A stretch of DNA of 50,516 nucleotides from Bacteroidales bacterium (lineage in GTDB: Bacteria > Bacteroidota > Bacteroidia > Bacteroidales > F082): NCBI GenBank assembly GCA_017645245.1, contig JAGCPG010000053.1, forward strand, positions 1 to 50,516, read 5' to 3'. Position numbers and translations under genes: made by a program. The notes below the pieces were generated by a model that saw nothing but the letters and a program-made list of their open reading frames with translations, was not told the DNA's origin and did not search any database. Each line of letters starts with the position of its first letter. The first letter of the stretch is position 1. This document shows, piece by piece, positions 17,280 through 25,667 of this stretch.

Positions 17280-17287
17280 TATCTTTG
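17280..17287 (+). promoter_or_regulatory. -7 element of the DUF4886 gene
   Basis: TATCTTTG lies 33 bp upstream of the ATG at 17321. It is divergent from the desulfidase promoter, so the two polymerases would compete for overlapping DNA. Confidence 0.6.
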
Positions 17288-17320
17288 CTTTCACCGATAT
17301 GAACTAACCTAGGATAGACC

Positions 17321-18925
17321 ATGAAAAAAGCATTGCTTACCTTGATTTGCATTGCCGCGATGCTGGCAGCAACCCCGTGTTTTATGGCTCAGGAAATCAC
17401 CATCACATTGCATCAGGAATGGAACTGGATCAGCTATCCGCGAGCCGATACGTTGGGCTTTGCCGAAGCGATGGGAACATTCACCCCAATGGAAGGCGAC
17501 ATCATAGCGGATCAAAATGATTATGCCGAATACAATGAAGGCGGATGGTATGGTACCATCGAGCAGTTTTTCCCAGGATGGGGTTATATGTATTATTCGA
17601 ACAGGACTGAGCCTGTGACATTCACATTCCAATTGCAACAGCCCGTTTCGGAAGTGACGATAACCACTTTTGATCCTTCCAAAATCACACCATCAAGTGT
17701 CACGTTGGGTAGCACCGTGACCATGGATGAGGGCAACCATGTCTTCGCCCGTGGCGTGTGTTGGAGCACGGAGCCGAATCCTGACGTCGACGACAATTCC
17801 ATGGTGGGCGATCCCGTTGCTGACAGCCTGAGCCATACGATTGTTGAGCTGACCCAAGACACCACCTATTATGTCCGTTCCTTTGTGGTGACGGATAACG
17901 GTCTTGTCTATGGAAATGAAGTGAGCTTCACCACACCCCATCTGACAGAGATCAAAATCCTTTCCTTAGGGAATTCCTATTCATCGGATGCTTTTGCATA
18001 CGTCCCGTTCATTTTGGAGAACATGCTTGAAAATGTACACGTCCAAATAGGCATCCTCAATATGGCCAGTGCAACGATACCTGTCCATGTTGCAAGTTTT
18101 GAGAATGAAGATCCTGGCTACCATTTTTATCTGTATAACGGAGGCGGTGCATGGCAATATCGCAGCCAACATACCATCCAATATGCACTCGACAATTACG
18201 AATGGGATATCATCATGCTGCAGCAGGCTAGCGGGTATGCCGCATATTGGTCATATTACCAACCCAGTTTAGATACTCTTTTAAGTCTTTTCAATAATTA
18301 TCTGGATTATCCTGTGAAGTACGGCTGGTATATGGTGCAAGCAAGACCCGCAAGGGCTATCAACGGCGAAAACTATCCTGAGGAAACGATCTTGTCCAAA
18401 TATTCAAGAATAGTTGAGAACTCACAAAGGGTAATTAATGAGACAGCATGTGAGTTTTTAGTACCTATCGGAACAGCCGTCCAAAATGCAAGAACCATCC
18501 CTGAGCTTAAGGCAATGGGTGATTATGCCGACATTGAATTGAACACTTCCGGACTTGGTTATATGTGTCAAGAGGGAATTCATCTCCAAGAGGGACTTCC
18601 TAGTCAGATAGCAGCCTATACCATGGTGCATGCCATTCTTGAACAATACGGTTGTCTTGAGAACCATTCCATTTTAGGTGAAAACACTAGGGTTACGGCA
18701 GAGTGGTTGGAAGGGAAGAAAATACCCGGAAAGAACGGTGAACCGATAGGATCTAATGACACCCTTTGTCTTATTGGTCAACAATGTGTCATCGAGGCTT
18801 TCAACAATCCTTACGAGATCACCGATATGAATGATTTCTTTAATTACTTCTTGAAATCATCACCAAACTCACTTCAACGTCGTCGTTCTCAGAAATCAGC
18901 TCAATCCAGTTGTTGTTCTCACTGA
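17321..18925 (+). CDS. Secreted DUF4886 (SGNH-like) protein with N-terminal WNW module
   Basis: A 534-residue protein. Signal peptide residues 1-23 (cleavage near FMAQ). Residues 25-104 are the tryptophan-rich module found twice at the C-termini of the two giant proteins at 32-45 kb: EWNWISYP, EAMGTF, EGDIIA, GGWYG and PGWGYMYYSN. Residues about 110-205 are a fibronectin-like domain of the GVCWSTEPNP / TTYYVRSFV type. From about 208 the DUF4886 domain begins with ILSLGNSYSSDAF, where GNSYS resembles SGNH block I; GIHLQEGLPSQ supplies a possible C-terminal His. Substrate is unknown. The last 28 codons (Ser/Arg/Gln/Cys-rich) are antisense to the next gene and look like 3' readthrough rather than domain. 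No T9SS tail is seen. Confidence 0.8.
   Translation: MKKALLTLICIAAMLAATPCFMAQEITITLHQEWNWISYPRADTLGFAEAMGTFTPMEGDIIADQNDYAEYNEGGWYGTIEQFFPGWGYMYYSNRTEPVTFTFQLQQPVSEVTITTFDPSKITPSSVTLGSTVTMDEGNHVFARGVCWSTEPNPDVDDNSMVGDPVADSLSHTIVELTQDTTYYVRSFVVTDNGLVYGNEVSFTTPHLTEIKILSLGNSYSSDAFAYVPFILENMLENVHVQIGILNMASATIPVHVASFENEDPGYHFYLYNGGGAWQYRSQHTIQYALDNYEWDIIMLQQASGYAAYWSYYQPSLDTLLSLFNNYLDYPVKYGWYMVQARPARAINGENYPEETILSKYSRIVENSQRVINETACEFLVPIGTAVQNARTIPELKAMGDYADIELNTSGLGYMCQEGIHLQEGLPSQIAAYTMVHAILEQYGCLENHSILGENTRVTAEWLEGKKIPGKNGEPIGSNDTLCLIGQQCVIEAFNNPYEITDMNDFFNYFLKSSPNSLQRRRSQKSAQSSCCSH
17393..17632 (+). repeat. Single WNW module (coding)
   Basis: Residues 25-104 of the DUF4886 protein. The conserved order is WNWIxxP, EAxGxF, EGDxxA, (Y/F)xxxGxWYG, PGxG(Y/F)MY(Y/F)SN, as in the second half of the doubled modules at 32011-32511 and 38756-39256. 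Confidence 0.7.
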
Positions 18926-20744
18926 ACCACTTGTATTGGGCGCCGATGCGGAAGATGTAGGTCTTGGTCTCCTCGCTCTCGCTGATGGCGAGCACGAAAC
19001 CGCCATTCTTGCCGCTGTCGCTGCCGAAGGAGACGATCATCGGGAAGCTCTTGCCTGGTGTGAGGTTGCGGGCTTTCAGGATGACGTAGTTGGAACGGCG
19101 TGAGGCCACGTCGACAGGATTGAAGGTGAACCTGCGAGGCGTGTTAGTAGCTAGGGTGAAGGCATCGGTATTGAGCTCATAGAGTTTGTTGTCCTCGATG
19201 ATCTTGTCGATGCGGGCAATCATCTCGGTGGGGTAGGTCTCACCGATGTTCAGCTCCTCAGCCTTGGTGTAGTTCTCCACAGCCTTGTCGAAGGCCTTGG
19301 CGGCAAACTGTTTGTCGCCTTCCTTGATGAATGTGTTATACTGGGGACGCAGCGACTCTATCCTCTCGCGCTCCAGACGGGCGGCTTCTTCTTTTGCGGC
19401 GATCTGGGCCAAGATACCGTCGATCTCCGCGATCTTGGCTGTGGCTGTGACGTTGCCTTCGTCAAAGGCAAACACCTCTTGGTATTTCTTTTTGGCTTCC
19501 ACATAATTGGCTTGCGCAAAGAGTCCATCGGCAGCCTCGAGGGTCGCTTGGATCTTTGCCTGGCGTTCCGCTTCAGCTGCAGCTGCGGCTTCTGCGGCCA
19601 AGCGTGCCGCTTCAGCCTCGGCAGCAAGTCGTGCTGCTTCCTCTTCCGCAGCTTTACGGGCAGCTTCCTCAGCGGCTAGACGCGCGGCTTCAGCTTCTGC
19701 AGCCAACCTTGCGGCCTCAGCCTCGGCAGCGAGTCGAGCGGCTTCTTCTTCTGCCGCTATGCGGGCAGCTTCGGCCTCTGCGGCCAAACGAGCGGCCAGC
19801 TCCTCGGCGGCGAGGCGCTCGGCCTCCTCTCTTTCCTGCTGTTCGATGAGCGGGACGATACGGGTAAGCATATCGGTGGCGTAGGCGTCGCCGGCAACCA
19901 CCGTCAAAGCGCTTTGGTATTGGGTCCTGGCTTCTTTGTAGGACTTGGCTTCGTAAAGGCGGTCGGCCTCGGTGATGAAGGCGTTGTAGCGGTCGTTCAC
20001 ATCCTTCAAACCTTGCATCTCCTGAAGCTTCTGCTGGGCTTGGCCATCGTTGGGGAAGATCTCCATAGCCTGGTTCAGCTTGTCGATGGCGCCATCATAG
20101 TTCTTGCGCAGGGCAAGGTTGTTGGCATCGTCCATCAAGGCGTTGAAACGGGCAACCTTTTCATTGTAAAGGGCTTGAAGACGTTTGGCCTCGGCGATCC
20201 TTTCCTTGGGGAGGTTGTCGTTGGGGAAGATCTCCTTGGCGGTCTCAAACTGCATGATGGCGGCGTCATAGTTCTCCTCTTCGAGGAGGCGGTTGCCTTG
20301 GTTGATGGCGGTGTCGTAGGCGTCCTGCTTGTCTTGGCGCTCCTTGAGGATGCCACGGATGGTCTCGGCCTGAGCGCCCACGTACTTGTCGTCAGGGAAG
20401 ATGGCCAAAGCCTTGTTGTACTCTTCCAAGGCCTCGGCGTATTTGTTCTGGGCGTTGAGGGCGTCGCCGGCGTCGAGATGGGCGTAGAAAATCTCCTGCC
20501 GCTCGCTGTCCTCCTGGATCTTCACCAAGGTCTGGTCGAGCTTTTTCTTGGCTTCGGCGTCGTTGGGCCTTTGCTTCAGCGCCAACTCATAATAGGTCTT
20601 TGCACTGATGTAGTCCTTGGCGGTGAACTTGGTGTTGCCGCTGCGCATCAGCGATTCGTACGACTCGGCATTTTGGGCTTGAACACCGGCTGACAGCAAC
20701 ACGGCCGCACCCAATATGATTCCAAATATGATGTTTCTTTTCAT
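18840..20744 (-). CDS. Exported TPR protein with alanine/glutamate-rich coiled-coil segment
   Basis: A 634-residue protein with a signal peptide (residues 1-23, ending GVQAQ). Residues about 25-300 hold seven or so TPR-like units with the recurring pattern NYDxAIxxFxxAxEIFPND. Residues about 303-395 are a TolA-like, low-complexity helix of AARLAAEAE repeats. More TPR units follow to about 515. The last 110 residues form a non-repetitive domain (NTPRRFTFNPVDVASRRSNYVILKA region) I do not recognise. It is probably periplasmic or outer-membrane-attached and could span the envelope. It follows the LolD-like ATPase gene by 12 bp, so the pair is probably one transcript. Its 3' end overlaps the DUF4886 gene by 86 bp. 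Confidence 0.8.
   Translation of the reverse strand: MKRNIIFGIILGAAVLLSAGVQAQNAESYESLMRSGNTKFTAKDYISAKTYYELALKQRPNDAEAKKKLDQTLVKIQEDSERQEIFYAHLDAGDALNAQNKYAEALEEYNKALAIFPDDKYVGAQAETIRGILKERQDKQDAYDTAINQGNRLLEEENYDAAIMQFETAKEIFPNDNLPKERIAEAKRLQALYNEKVARFNALMDDANNLALRKNYDGAIDKLNQAMEIFPNDGQAQQKLQEMQGLKDVNDRYNAFITEADRLYEAKSYKEARTQYQSALTVVAGDAYATDMLTRIVPLIEQQEREEAERLAAEELAARLAAEAEAARIAAEEEAARLAAEAEAARLAAEAEAARLAAEEAARKAAEEEAARLAAEAEAARLAAEAAAAAEAERQAKIQATLEAADGLFAQANYVEAKKKYQEVFAFDEGNVTATAKIAEIDGILAQIAAKEEAARLERERIESLRPQYNTFIKEGDKQFAAKAFDKAVENYTKAEELNIGETYPTEMIARIDKIIEDNKLYELNTDAFTLATNTPRRFTFNPVDVASRRSNYVILKARNLTPGKSFPMIVSFGSDSGKNGGFVLAISESEETKTYIFRIGAQYKWFSENNNWIELISENDDVEVSLVMISRSN
19559..19838 (-). 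repeat. Alanine/glutamate-rich coding repeat
   Basis: About 90 codons of imperfect 6- to 10-residue units (AARLAAEAE, AARIAAEEE, AARKAAEEE). DNA copies differ at many third positions, so this is an old repeat rather than a recently expanded tract. It also creates long, spurious Ala/Ser-rich frames on the plus strand. Confidence 0.8.
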
Positions 20745-20756
20745 GATGTTAAATGC

Positions 20757-21410
20757 TTAATCCAAAATCTTTCCGTCTTTGATGGTTATGGTCCGGTCCG
20801 ACATGGCTGCCAAATCGGGGTTGTGGGTCACGATGACGAAGGTCTGGCCCAACTCATCGCGGAGCTTGAAAAACAGCTGATGCAATTCCTGTGCCGATTT
20901 TGAGTCGAGGTTGCCCGAAGGCTCGTCGGCGAGAACCACGGCCGGCTTGTTAATCAGGGCACGAGCCACAGCGATGCGTTGCTGCTCGCCTCCCGAGAGC
21001 TCCGACGGCTTGTGGTCTTTCCTGTCGGTAAGGTTCAGATAATCCAAAAGTTGCATGGCATGCTTGACGGCTTCGTCCTTCGGTGTGCCGCCAATGAAAG
21101 CGGGGATGCAGATGTTCTCGATGGCGGTGAACTCAGGCAGCAGATGGTGGAACTGGAACACAAAGCCGATGTTCTTGTTCCTGAAATCGGCCAAAGCCTT
21201 GTCATTGAGCTTGTTGATCTCGGTGCCGTCAATCTGGAGCGATCCCTTGTCGGCACGGTCGAGGGTGCCGATGATGTGGAGCAGGGTGGACTTTCCCGCA
21301 CCCGAGGCTCCGACAATGCTCACGATCTCCTTCTTGGCGATGTGAATGTCGATGCCCTTCAGCACCTCAAGGCTGCCGTATGACTTATGGATGTCTGTCG
21401 CTTGGATCAT
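20757..21410 (-). CDS. LolD-like ABC transporter ATP-binding protein
   Basis: A 217-residue ABC ATPase starting at the ATG at 21410 ([12 protein letters not shown]); an alternative start seven codons upstream lies too close to the promoter. All motifs are present: Walker [10 protein letters not shown] (residues 34-42), Q-loop [11 protein letters not shown], signature LSGGEQQR, Walker B VVLADEP, and the switch histidine in IVTHN. The [15 protein letters not shown] segment is typical of the LolD/MacB branch, which drives lipoprotein release or mechanotransmission rather than import. No permease gene is next to it; instead the downstream partner is the exported TPR protein. Confidence 0.9.
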   Translation of the reverse strand: MIQATDIHKSYGSLEVLKGIDIHIAKKEIVSIVGASGAGKSTLLHIIGTLDRADKGSLQIDGTEINKLNDKALADFRNKNIGFVFQFHHLLPEFTAIENICIPAFIGGTPKDEAVKHAMQLLDYLNLTDRKDHKPSELSGGEQQRIAVARALINKPAVVLADEPSGNLDSKSAQELHQLFFKLRDELGQTFVIVTHNPDLAAMSDRTITIKDGKILD

Positions 21411-21428
21411 ACCGATGATTTGAGTCCG

Positions 21429-21436
21429 CAAAAATA
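21429..21436 (-). promoter_or_regulatory. -7 element of the LolD-like gene
   Basis: CAAAAATA on the plus strand is TATTTTTG on the minus strand, 18 bp upstream of the ATG at 21410. Confidence 0.55.
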
Positions 21437-21443
21437 CGGATAT

Positions 21444-22256
21444 TTATTGTTTCTTTTTGGCTTTACCGTCTTTTGTTGGTAATTTCTTGGGTTTCAATCC
21501 TTTATATGCTTTATCGAGGATGGCATTGGTCATGGTGTAATTGCGGTTGACCGTCCTGACGGAGTCGTTCAAGGCATGGGAGAAGAGCCAATCGTAGGTT
21601 TGGTCCATGTAAAACACCCTGGCCAGTCGGGAATGGTTGATCTTGTCCATCTTGTTGAAAATGAGCAGGCTGGTATCGCCGCAGGAACACATCGAGTCCA
21701 CCACCCGTTGGGAGCATTTCACGGGAACCATGTTGTCGGCGGTCCCATGGATGATCCATAAAGGCACCTCGGTGAGTCCACACAGGTCATTGGCTGTTGA
21801 CCCGCCGCACAAGGCGATGGCGGCAGCTACCTTGTCGGGGTAGGTGGCCACGAAGTCGAGGGTGCCATAGCCGCCCATGCTCATCCCGAGGACATAGAAC
21901 CGGTTGGTGTCGACGGCATAATGCTCGGCGGTCCATTTGAACAGGTCCATCACCTTTTTGGGTTTCCAGGCGCCGTTGGTCTGGGGTGCCACCACGATGG
22001 CTTCAATCTCCCTGCCCATCTTGAGGGCGTCGATGCTGCCGTATTGGAGGACCTTCTCCAAGTTGTTGCCACAGAGGCTCTTGCCGTGAAGGAACATCAC
22101 CACAGGCAATTCGCACAACTCAGGATCATAGTCCTCGGGGATGTAGATCCAAAAGTTGTAACCTCCCTTGATGGAGTCGCGGCAGGCGATCAGCTGGGCG
22201 GAGACCATCGTCGGGATGAGGAGTATGAATAGAAGCAGTATGCCTGTTTTTCTCAT
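21444..22256 (-). CDS. Exported alpha/beta hydrolase (esterase or peptidase-like)
   Basis: A 270-residue protein with a signal peptide (residues 1-20, MVSAQ). The fold signature is clear: LPVVMFLHGKS (oxyanion region), a nucleophile elbow GMSMGG with Ser126, an acid in IIHGTADNMVP, and a candidate His in KINHSRLARV. It resembles the predicted-peptidase/phospholipase-carboxylesterase group. Relatives act on feruloyl or acetyl esters or peptides, and the substrate cannot be told. The lysine-rich C-terminus (KLPTKDGKAKKKQ) is unusual. It starts 3 bp after the PQQ-propeller lipoprotein gene. Confidence 0.82.
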   Translation of the reverse strand: MRKTGILLLFILLIPTMVSAQLIACRDSIKGGYNFWIYIPEDYDPELCELPVVMFLHGKSLCGNNLEKVLQYGSIDALKMGREIEAIVVAPQTNGAWKPKKVMDLFKWTAEHYAVDTNRFYVLGMSMGGYGTLDFVATYPDKVAAAIALCGGSTANDLCGLTEVPLWIIHGTADNMVPVKCSQRVVDSMCSCGDTSLLIFNKMDKINHSRLARVFYMDQTYDWLFSHALNDSVRTVNRNYTMTNAILDKAYKGLKPKKLPTKDGKAKKKQ

Positions 22257-22259
22257 AGA

Positions 22260-23849
22260 TTACTCTAACGCAATTTTATAAATTTTATTGCCTCTGGAGC
22301 CAAGAATCACCTTGTCGTCGACGACGATGGGCGACGACTCGAAGTTGGATCCGATCCTCTTGCTGGCCACAATCTCGCCGGTCTTGCCTTTGATGAGGTA
22401 AACGTATCCGTCACAGTCTCCTGTGAAGATGAACATCTCGTTCCGGTCGTTGAAGAACGGGATGGGCGACGACCAGGCGTATTGCTTGGTGTTGGTCCTG
22501 TAAGCGATGCTTCCGTCCGCTTTGTTGAGGGCGACGAAGCTGCCTTTGACGAGGCTGTCGTTGACACAGAAATTGCCGAAAATCAACCCATCGCAATCCT
22601 TCGATCCAAGCAAGGGTGAGCCAAACATGCCTCCATTCAAGGTCTTGTCGTCAATGTCGACTTGGTTGCCTTTGATGGCGGTTTTCCAGACGAGTTCACC
22701 GGTCAGGCCGTTGAGTTTGACGAAATAGGAGGCGCCTGACAGGCCTTGCTTGTCGATCTCGCATCCCGTGTACACGTAGGGGATGCCGTCTTCTACGTCG
22801 ACGAGCGGCGAGGCGTCGGTGTCGTCGTGGTTGAAATAGCGCCACACGGGTTGCAGGGTGTTAAGGTTGACGCAGATGATGTTGCCCATGTTGTCGGTGA
22901 TGTAGCCGTAGTTGCGGCAGACGGCCATCGACGACTCGATGCCAGGCGACTTGTGGGCTTTTGACGTGGAGTAGCGCAGGGTGGAGTGCAGCAGGTACTC
23001 GCCATTGCCGATGTAATACTTGTAAAGGGTTCCGTTTTCCCCTGGACGGAACAGGAAACTGTCGATCACCACGGGCGACGAGTCGTAGGCGCCCCATTTC
23101 CGCCAAGCGTTGGGATCCTTGCCGAAGACATGGGTCTGCTGGTTTGAGAACAGGTTGAAGACGGCATTGCCGAAAGGCGCTTCCTTTTCCACACCGTGAC
23201 CGATATACAGGTTGCCGTTCATCGAAGGGTCGAACGAAGGCGTTCCTTTCAGCACATTTTTGGCGTCGAAATTCGCTCTTGAGGGCTCTCCTGTCTGGAA
23301 ATCAACGAAATAGACATATCCGCAGAGCGATCCGAAGATGATCTCCTGGAGACTGTCAGGCCAATGGACATAAAGCGGTTGGCCAGTCCATCCGGTGCCG
23401 CCGCCCCAGGTGCCGTAATCGGTCTTGGTTTGGTCAAAATACGTGGCGAAGACCCATTCCGTGTGGATGTCGATAGCATCGCCATGGATCCTTCCCGAAA
23501 AGTTCGGGTTTCTTGTCGGCGATCCCCTGAAGGTGAAGATGCCGTTGATGCCGTCGTACTTGTCGCTCAAGTCGCTCATCATGCCTGAGATGCCCGTCTG
23601 GTAAGTGTCGACCACAAACAGGAGCTTCTCGGCGGAAGGGAAGATGGTGTCAGGGAATGGAGTGAGGACGATGGTCGGCGTTTCAATGTTGGCAGTGAGG
23701 GTGTCTAAGCTGGCACTGACCGTGTCGGGAATCGAGACCAAAACCGAATCCACCATGGTGACGTCTGTGGCAGGCGCCTTCTGGTGCGAACGGCATGAAA
23801 CTATGGCCAGCAAAAGGACCGACAGACCGATGATGAGTGCTTTTTTCAT
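22260..23849 (-). CDS. PQQ-like beta-propeller lipoprotein
   Basis: A 529-residue lipoprotein (signal with lipobox LLAIVSC, Cys 19). After a 60-residue Thr/Pro/Asp-rich linker there are about seven beta-propeller blades of the PQQ-like type, with recurring GYVYxxDxxTGE, GxLYKYYI, GxIICVNLNTLQPVW, SYFVKLNGLTGELVWK, GSFVALNKADGSIAY, GYVYLIKGKTGEIV. These blades form binding scaffolds (as in BamB), and no PQQ cofactor need be present. It is probably anchored in the envelope facing the periplasm or outside. It is followed, after 3 bp, by the exported hydrolase, which suggests joint action. Confidence 0.83.
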   Translation of the reverse strand: MKKALIIGLSVLLLAIVSCRSHQKAPATDVTMVDSVLVSIPDTVSASLDTLTANIETPTIVLTPFPDTIFPSAEKLLFVVDTYQTGISGMMSDLSDKYDGINGIFTFRGSPTRNPNFSGRIHGDAIDIHTEWVFATYFDQTKTDYGTWGGGTGWTGQPLYVHWPDSLQEIIFGSLCGYVYFVDFQTGEPSRANFDAKNVLKGTPSFDPSMNGNLYIGHGVEKEAPFGNAVFNLFSNQQTHVFGKDPNAWRKWGAYDSSPVVIDSFLFRPGENGTLYKYYIGNGEYLLHSTLRYSTSKAHKSPGIESSMAVCRNYGYITDNMGNIICVNLNTLQPVWRYFNHDDTDASPLVDVEDGIPYVYTGCEIDKQGLSGASYFVKLNGLTGELVWKTAIKGNQVDIDDKTLNGGMFGSPLLGSKDCDGLIFGNFCVNDSLVKGSFVALNKADGSIAYRTNTKQYAWSSPIPFFNDRNEMFIFTGDCDGYVYLIKGKTGEIVASKRIGSNFESSPIVVDDKVILGSRGNKIYKIALE

Positions 23850-23865
23850 GAGCCTTAATAATGTG

Positions 23866-23899
23866 CAAAGTTAGGAAAAACACTTTTCCATGAAACAAA
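23866..23899 (-). promoter_or_regulatory. Promoter of the PQQ-propeller operon
   Basis: The minus strand has TAACTTTG (complement of 23866-23873) and TTTG (complement of 23896-23899), 22 nt apart, just upstream of the ATG at 23849. It is divergent from the nth promoter. Confidence 0.6.
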
Positions 23900-23907
23900 A
23901 ATATATG

Positions 23908-23915
23908 TACCTTTG
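23908..23915 (+). promoter_or_regulatory. -7 element of the nth gene
   Basis: TACCTTTG, 20 bp upstream of the ATG at 23936. Confidence 0.6.
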
Positions 23916-23935
23916 CCTTTTCAATACGGTTTTCC

Positions 23936-24604
23936 ATGGCAAGTTCCAAGATTCAGCAGAAGTATGATGCCTTTGTGGCCTATTTCGAAGAGCACATGCC
24001 TTTGGCAGCGTCGGAGCTGGTGTATCGCAGCCCATACGAGTTGCTTGTGGCAGTGATCCTTTCGGCGCAATGTACCGACAAGCGTGTGAACATGACCACG
24101 CCAGCGCTGTTTGAGCGTTATCCCGACCCCGAATCGATGGCAGCATCGACGGCGGAGGAGATCTACACCTATATTAAATCCATCTCTTATCCGAACAACA
24201 AGGCCAAGAATCTTTTGGGCATGGCCCAAACTTTGGTGAACGACTTCGGTGGGGTAGTGCCCGACAATTTGGAGGATCTGCAACGCTTGCCCGGCGTGGG
24301 TCGCAAGACGGCCAACGTGATGATGGCGGTGGCCTTCGATCAGCCCGCCATGCCGGTCGATACGCATGTGTTTCGCGTAGCGAACAGGATAGGCCTGACC
24401 AAGAATTCGAAGAATGTGACCATTACGGAGCGAACGCTGGTGAAGCATTTCCCTCGTGAGGTGCTTTCGAACGCCCATCATTGGCTGATTCTGCATGGCC
24501 GTTACGTCTGCCATGCCCGCAAGCCGCAATGCGAAAAGTGTCGAATTTTTAATATTTGTGATTATTATAAGAAAAAATTATTATCTTTGCAACTGGATAA
24601 ATAG
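23936..24604 (+). CDS. nth: Endonuclease III (DNA glycosylase/AP lyase)
   Basis: A 222-residue protein matching Nth in length and motifs. The helix-hairpin-helix LPGVGRKTANV holds the catalytic lysine (Lys124), and the following VDTHVFRVANR holds the catalytic aspartate (Asp142). Four cysteines at 192, 199, 202 and 208 (C-x6-C-x2-C-x5-C) bind the [4Fe-4S] cluster. It removes oxidised pyrimidines and nicks the abasic site in base-excision repair. The recA promoter lies inside its last codons, and recA follows 34 bp downstream, giving a compact DNA-repair locus. Confidence 0.96.
   Translation: MASSKIQQKYDAFVAYFEEHMPLAASELVYRSPYELLVAVILSAQCTDKRVNMTTPALFERYPDPESMAASTAEEIYTYIKSISYPNNKAKNLLGMAQTLVNDFGGVVPDNLEDLQRLPGVGRKTANVMMAVAFDQPAMPVDTHVFRVANRIGLTKNSKNVTITERTLVKHFPREVLSNAHHWLILHGRYVCHARKPQCEKCRIFNICDYYKKKLLSLQLDK
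24554..24589 (+). promoter_or_regulatory. recA promoter inside the 3' end of nth
   Basis: TTTG (24554-24557) and TATCTTTG (24582-24589) are 24 nt apart and lie within the last codons of nth. This lets recA be expressed independently. No LexA-like box is evident next to it. Confidence 0.6.
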
Positions 24605-24638
24605 CGTGTAAATAATTAATAATTTAAAATAAATAGTT

Positions 24639-25667
24639 ATGACTACGGAAAAAGTACAGGAAGACGCCCAAAAAATCAAGCAGGAGAAGCTGAAGGCTTT
24701 GGAAGCTACCTTGGGCAACATTGAGAAGAATTTCGGCAAGGGCAGCATCATGCGCCTGGGTGCCGAGGCTGAGAAGATGGAATCCATCTCGACGGGTTCG
24801 CTGGGCCTCGACTTCGCTCTCGGCGTAGGCGGTCTGCCAAAAGGCCGAATCATTGAGATCTACGGACCGGAGAGCTCCGGTAAGACGACCTTGGCGCTGC
24901 ACGTCATCGCTGAGTCACAAAAAAAAGGCGGCATTGCAGCGTTCATCGACGCTGAGCACGCCTTCGACCGTTTCTATGCCGCCAAGCTCGGCGTGGATGT
25001 GGAAAACCTGCTGATCTCGCAGCCCGACTACGGCGAGCAGGCCTTGGAGATCGCTGAGAACCTGATCCGCTCGGGTGCCATCGACGTCATCGTGGTGGAC
25101 TCTGTCGCCGCCTTGACGCCCAAGAGCGAGCTGGAAGGCGAGATGGGCGACAGCAAGATGGGCTTGCAAGCCCGATTGATGTCACAAGCCATGCGTAAGC
25201 TGACGGCTACCATCAACAAGACGGGATGCATCTGCATCTTCATCAACCAGCTGCGTGAGAAACTCGGCGTGCTGTTCGGCAATCCCGAGACGACCACTGG
25301 CGGCAACGCCCTGAAGTTCTACAGCTCCGTGCGCCTTGACATCCGCAAGGTCAGCCAGATCAAGGACGGTGAGAACGTGATCGGCAGCCGCGTGAAGGTG
25401 AAAGTGGTGAAGAACAAGGTGGCTCCGCCGTTCCGTAAGGCTGAGTTCGATATCCTCTACGGCGAGGGCATCTCACGTACGGGTGAGATCGTGGATCTCG
25501 GCGTGGAGACAGGCATCATCAAGAAAAGCGGCTCATGGTTCAGCTATGGCGACTCCAAGCTGGCTCAAGGCCGTGACGCAGTGAAACGTCTTATCGACGA
25601 CAACCCCGAACTGGCCGAGGAACTGTCCGAAAAAATCCTGGAAGTGCTTGAAAAGACTGAACAATGA
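24639..25667 (+). CDS. recA: Recombinase RecA
   Basis: A 342-residue protein, nearly full-length standard RecA. Features: Walker [10 protein letters not shown] (residues 76-84), Walker [12 protein letters not shown]1/L2 loop regions with the [21 protein letters not shown] block, and a C-terminal [10 protein letters not shown] domain. It forms filaments on single-stranded DNA for homologous recombination and SOS signalling. The C-terminal tail is short and acidic ([12 protein letters not shown]). Its stop overlaps the start of the TPR lipoprotein gene by 4 bp (ATGA). Confidence 0.98.
   Translation: MTTEKVQEDAQKIKQEKLKALEATLGNIEKNFGKGSIMRLGAEAEKMESISTGSLGLDFALGVGGLPKGRIIEIYGPESSGKTTLALHVIAESQKKGGIAAFIDAEHAFDRFYAAKLGVDVENLLISQPDYGEQALEIAENLIRSGAIDVIVVDSVAALTPKSELEGEMGDSKMGLQARLMSQAMRKLTATINKTGCICIFINQLREKLGVLFGNPETTTGGNALKFYSSVRLDIRKVSQIKDGENVIGSRVKVKVVKNKVAPPFRKAEFDILYGEGISRTGEIVDLGVETGIIKKSGSWFSYGDSKLAQGRDAVKRLIDDNPELAEELSEKILEVLEKTEQ

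Noticed and set aside
19507-19884. Ala/Ser-rich plus-strand frame
   Set aside because: Antisense of the alanine/glutamate-rich repeat in the TPR protein; repeat composition keeps several frames open.
19914-20693. 259-codon plus-strand frame
   Set aside because: Antisense of the TPR repeats; Val/Gly/Leu-rich product with no recognised motif.
23921-24529. 202-codon minus-strand frame
   Set aside because: Antisense of nth, which has every catalytic and cluster residue.
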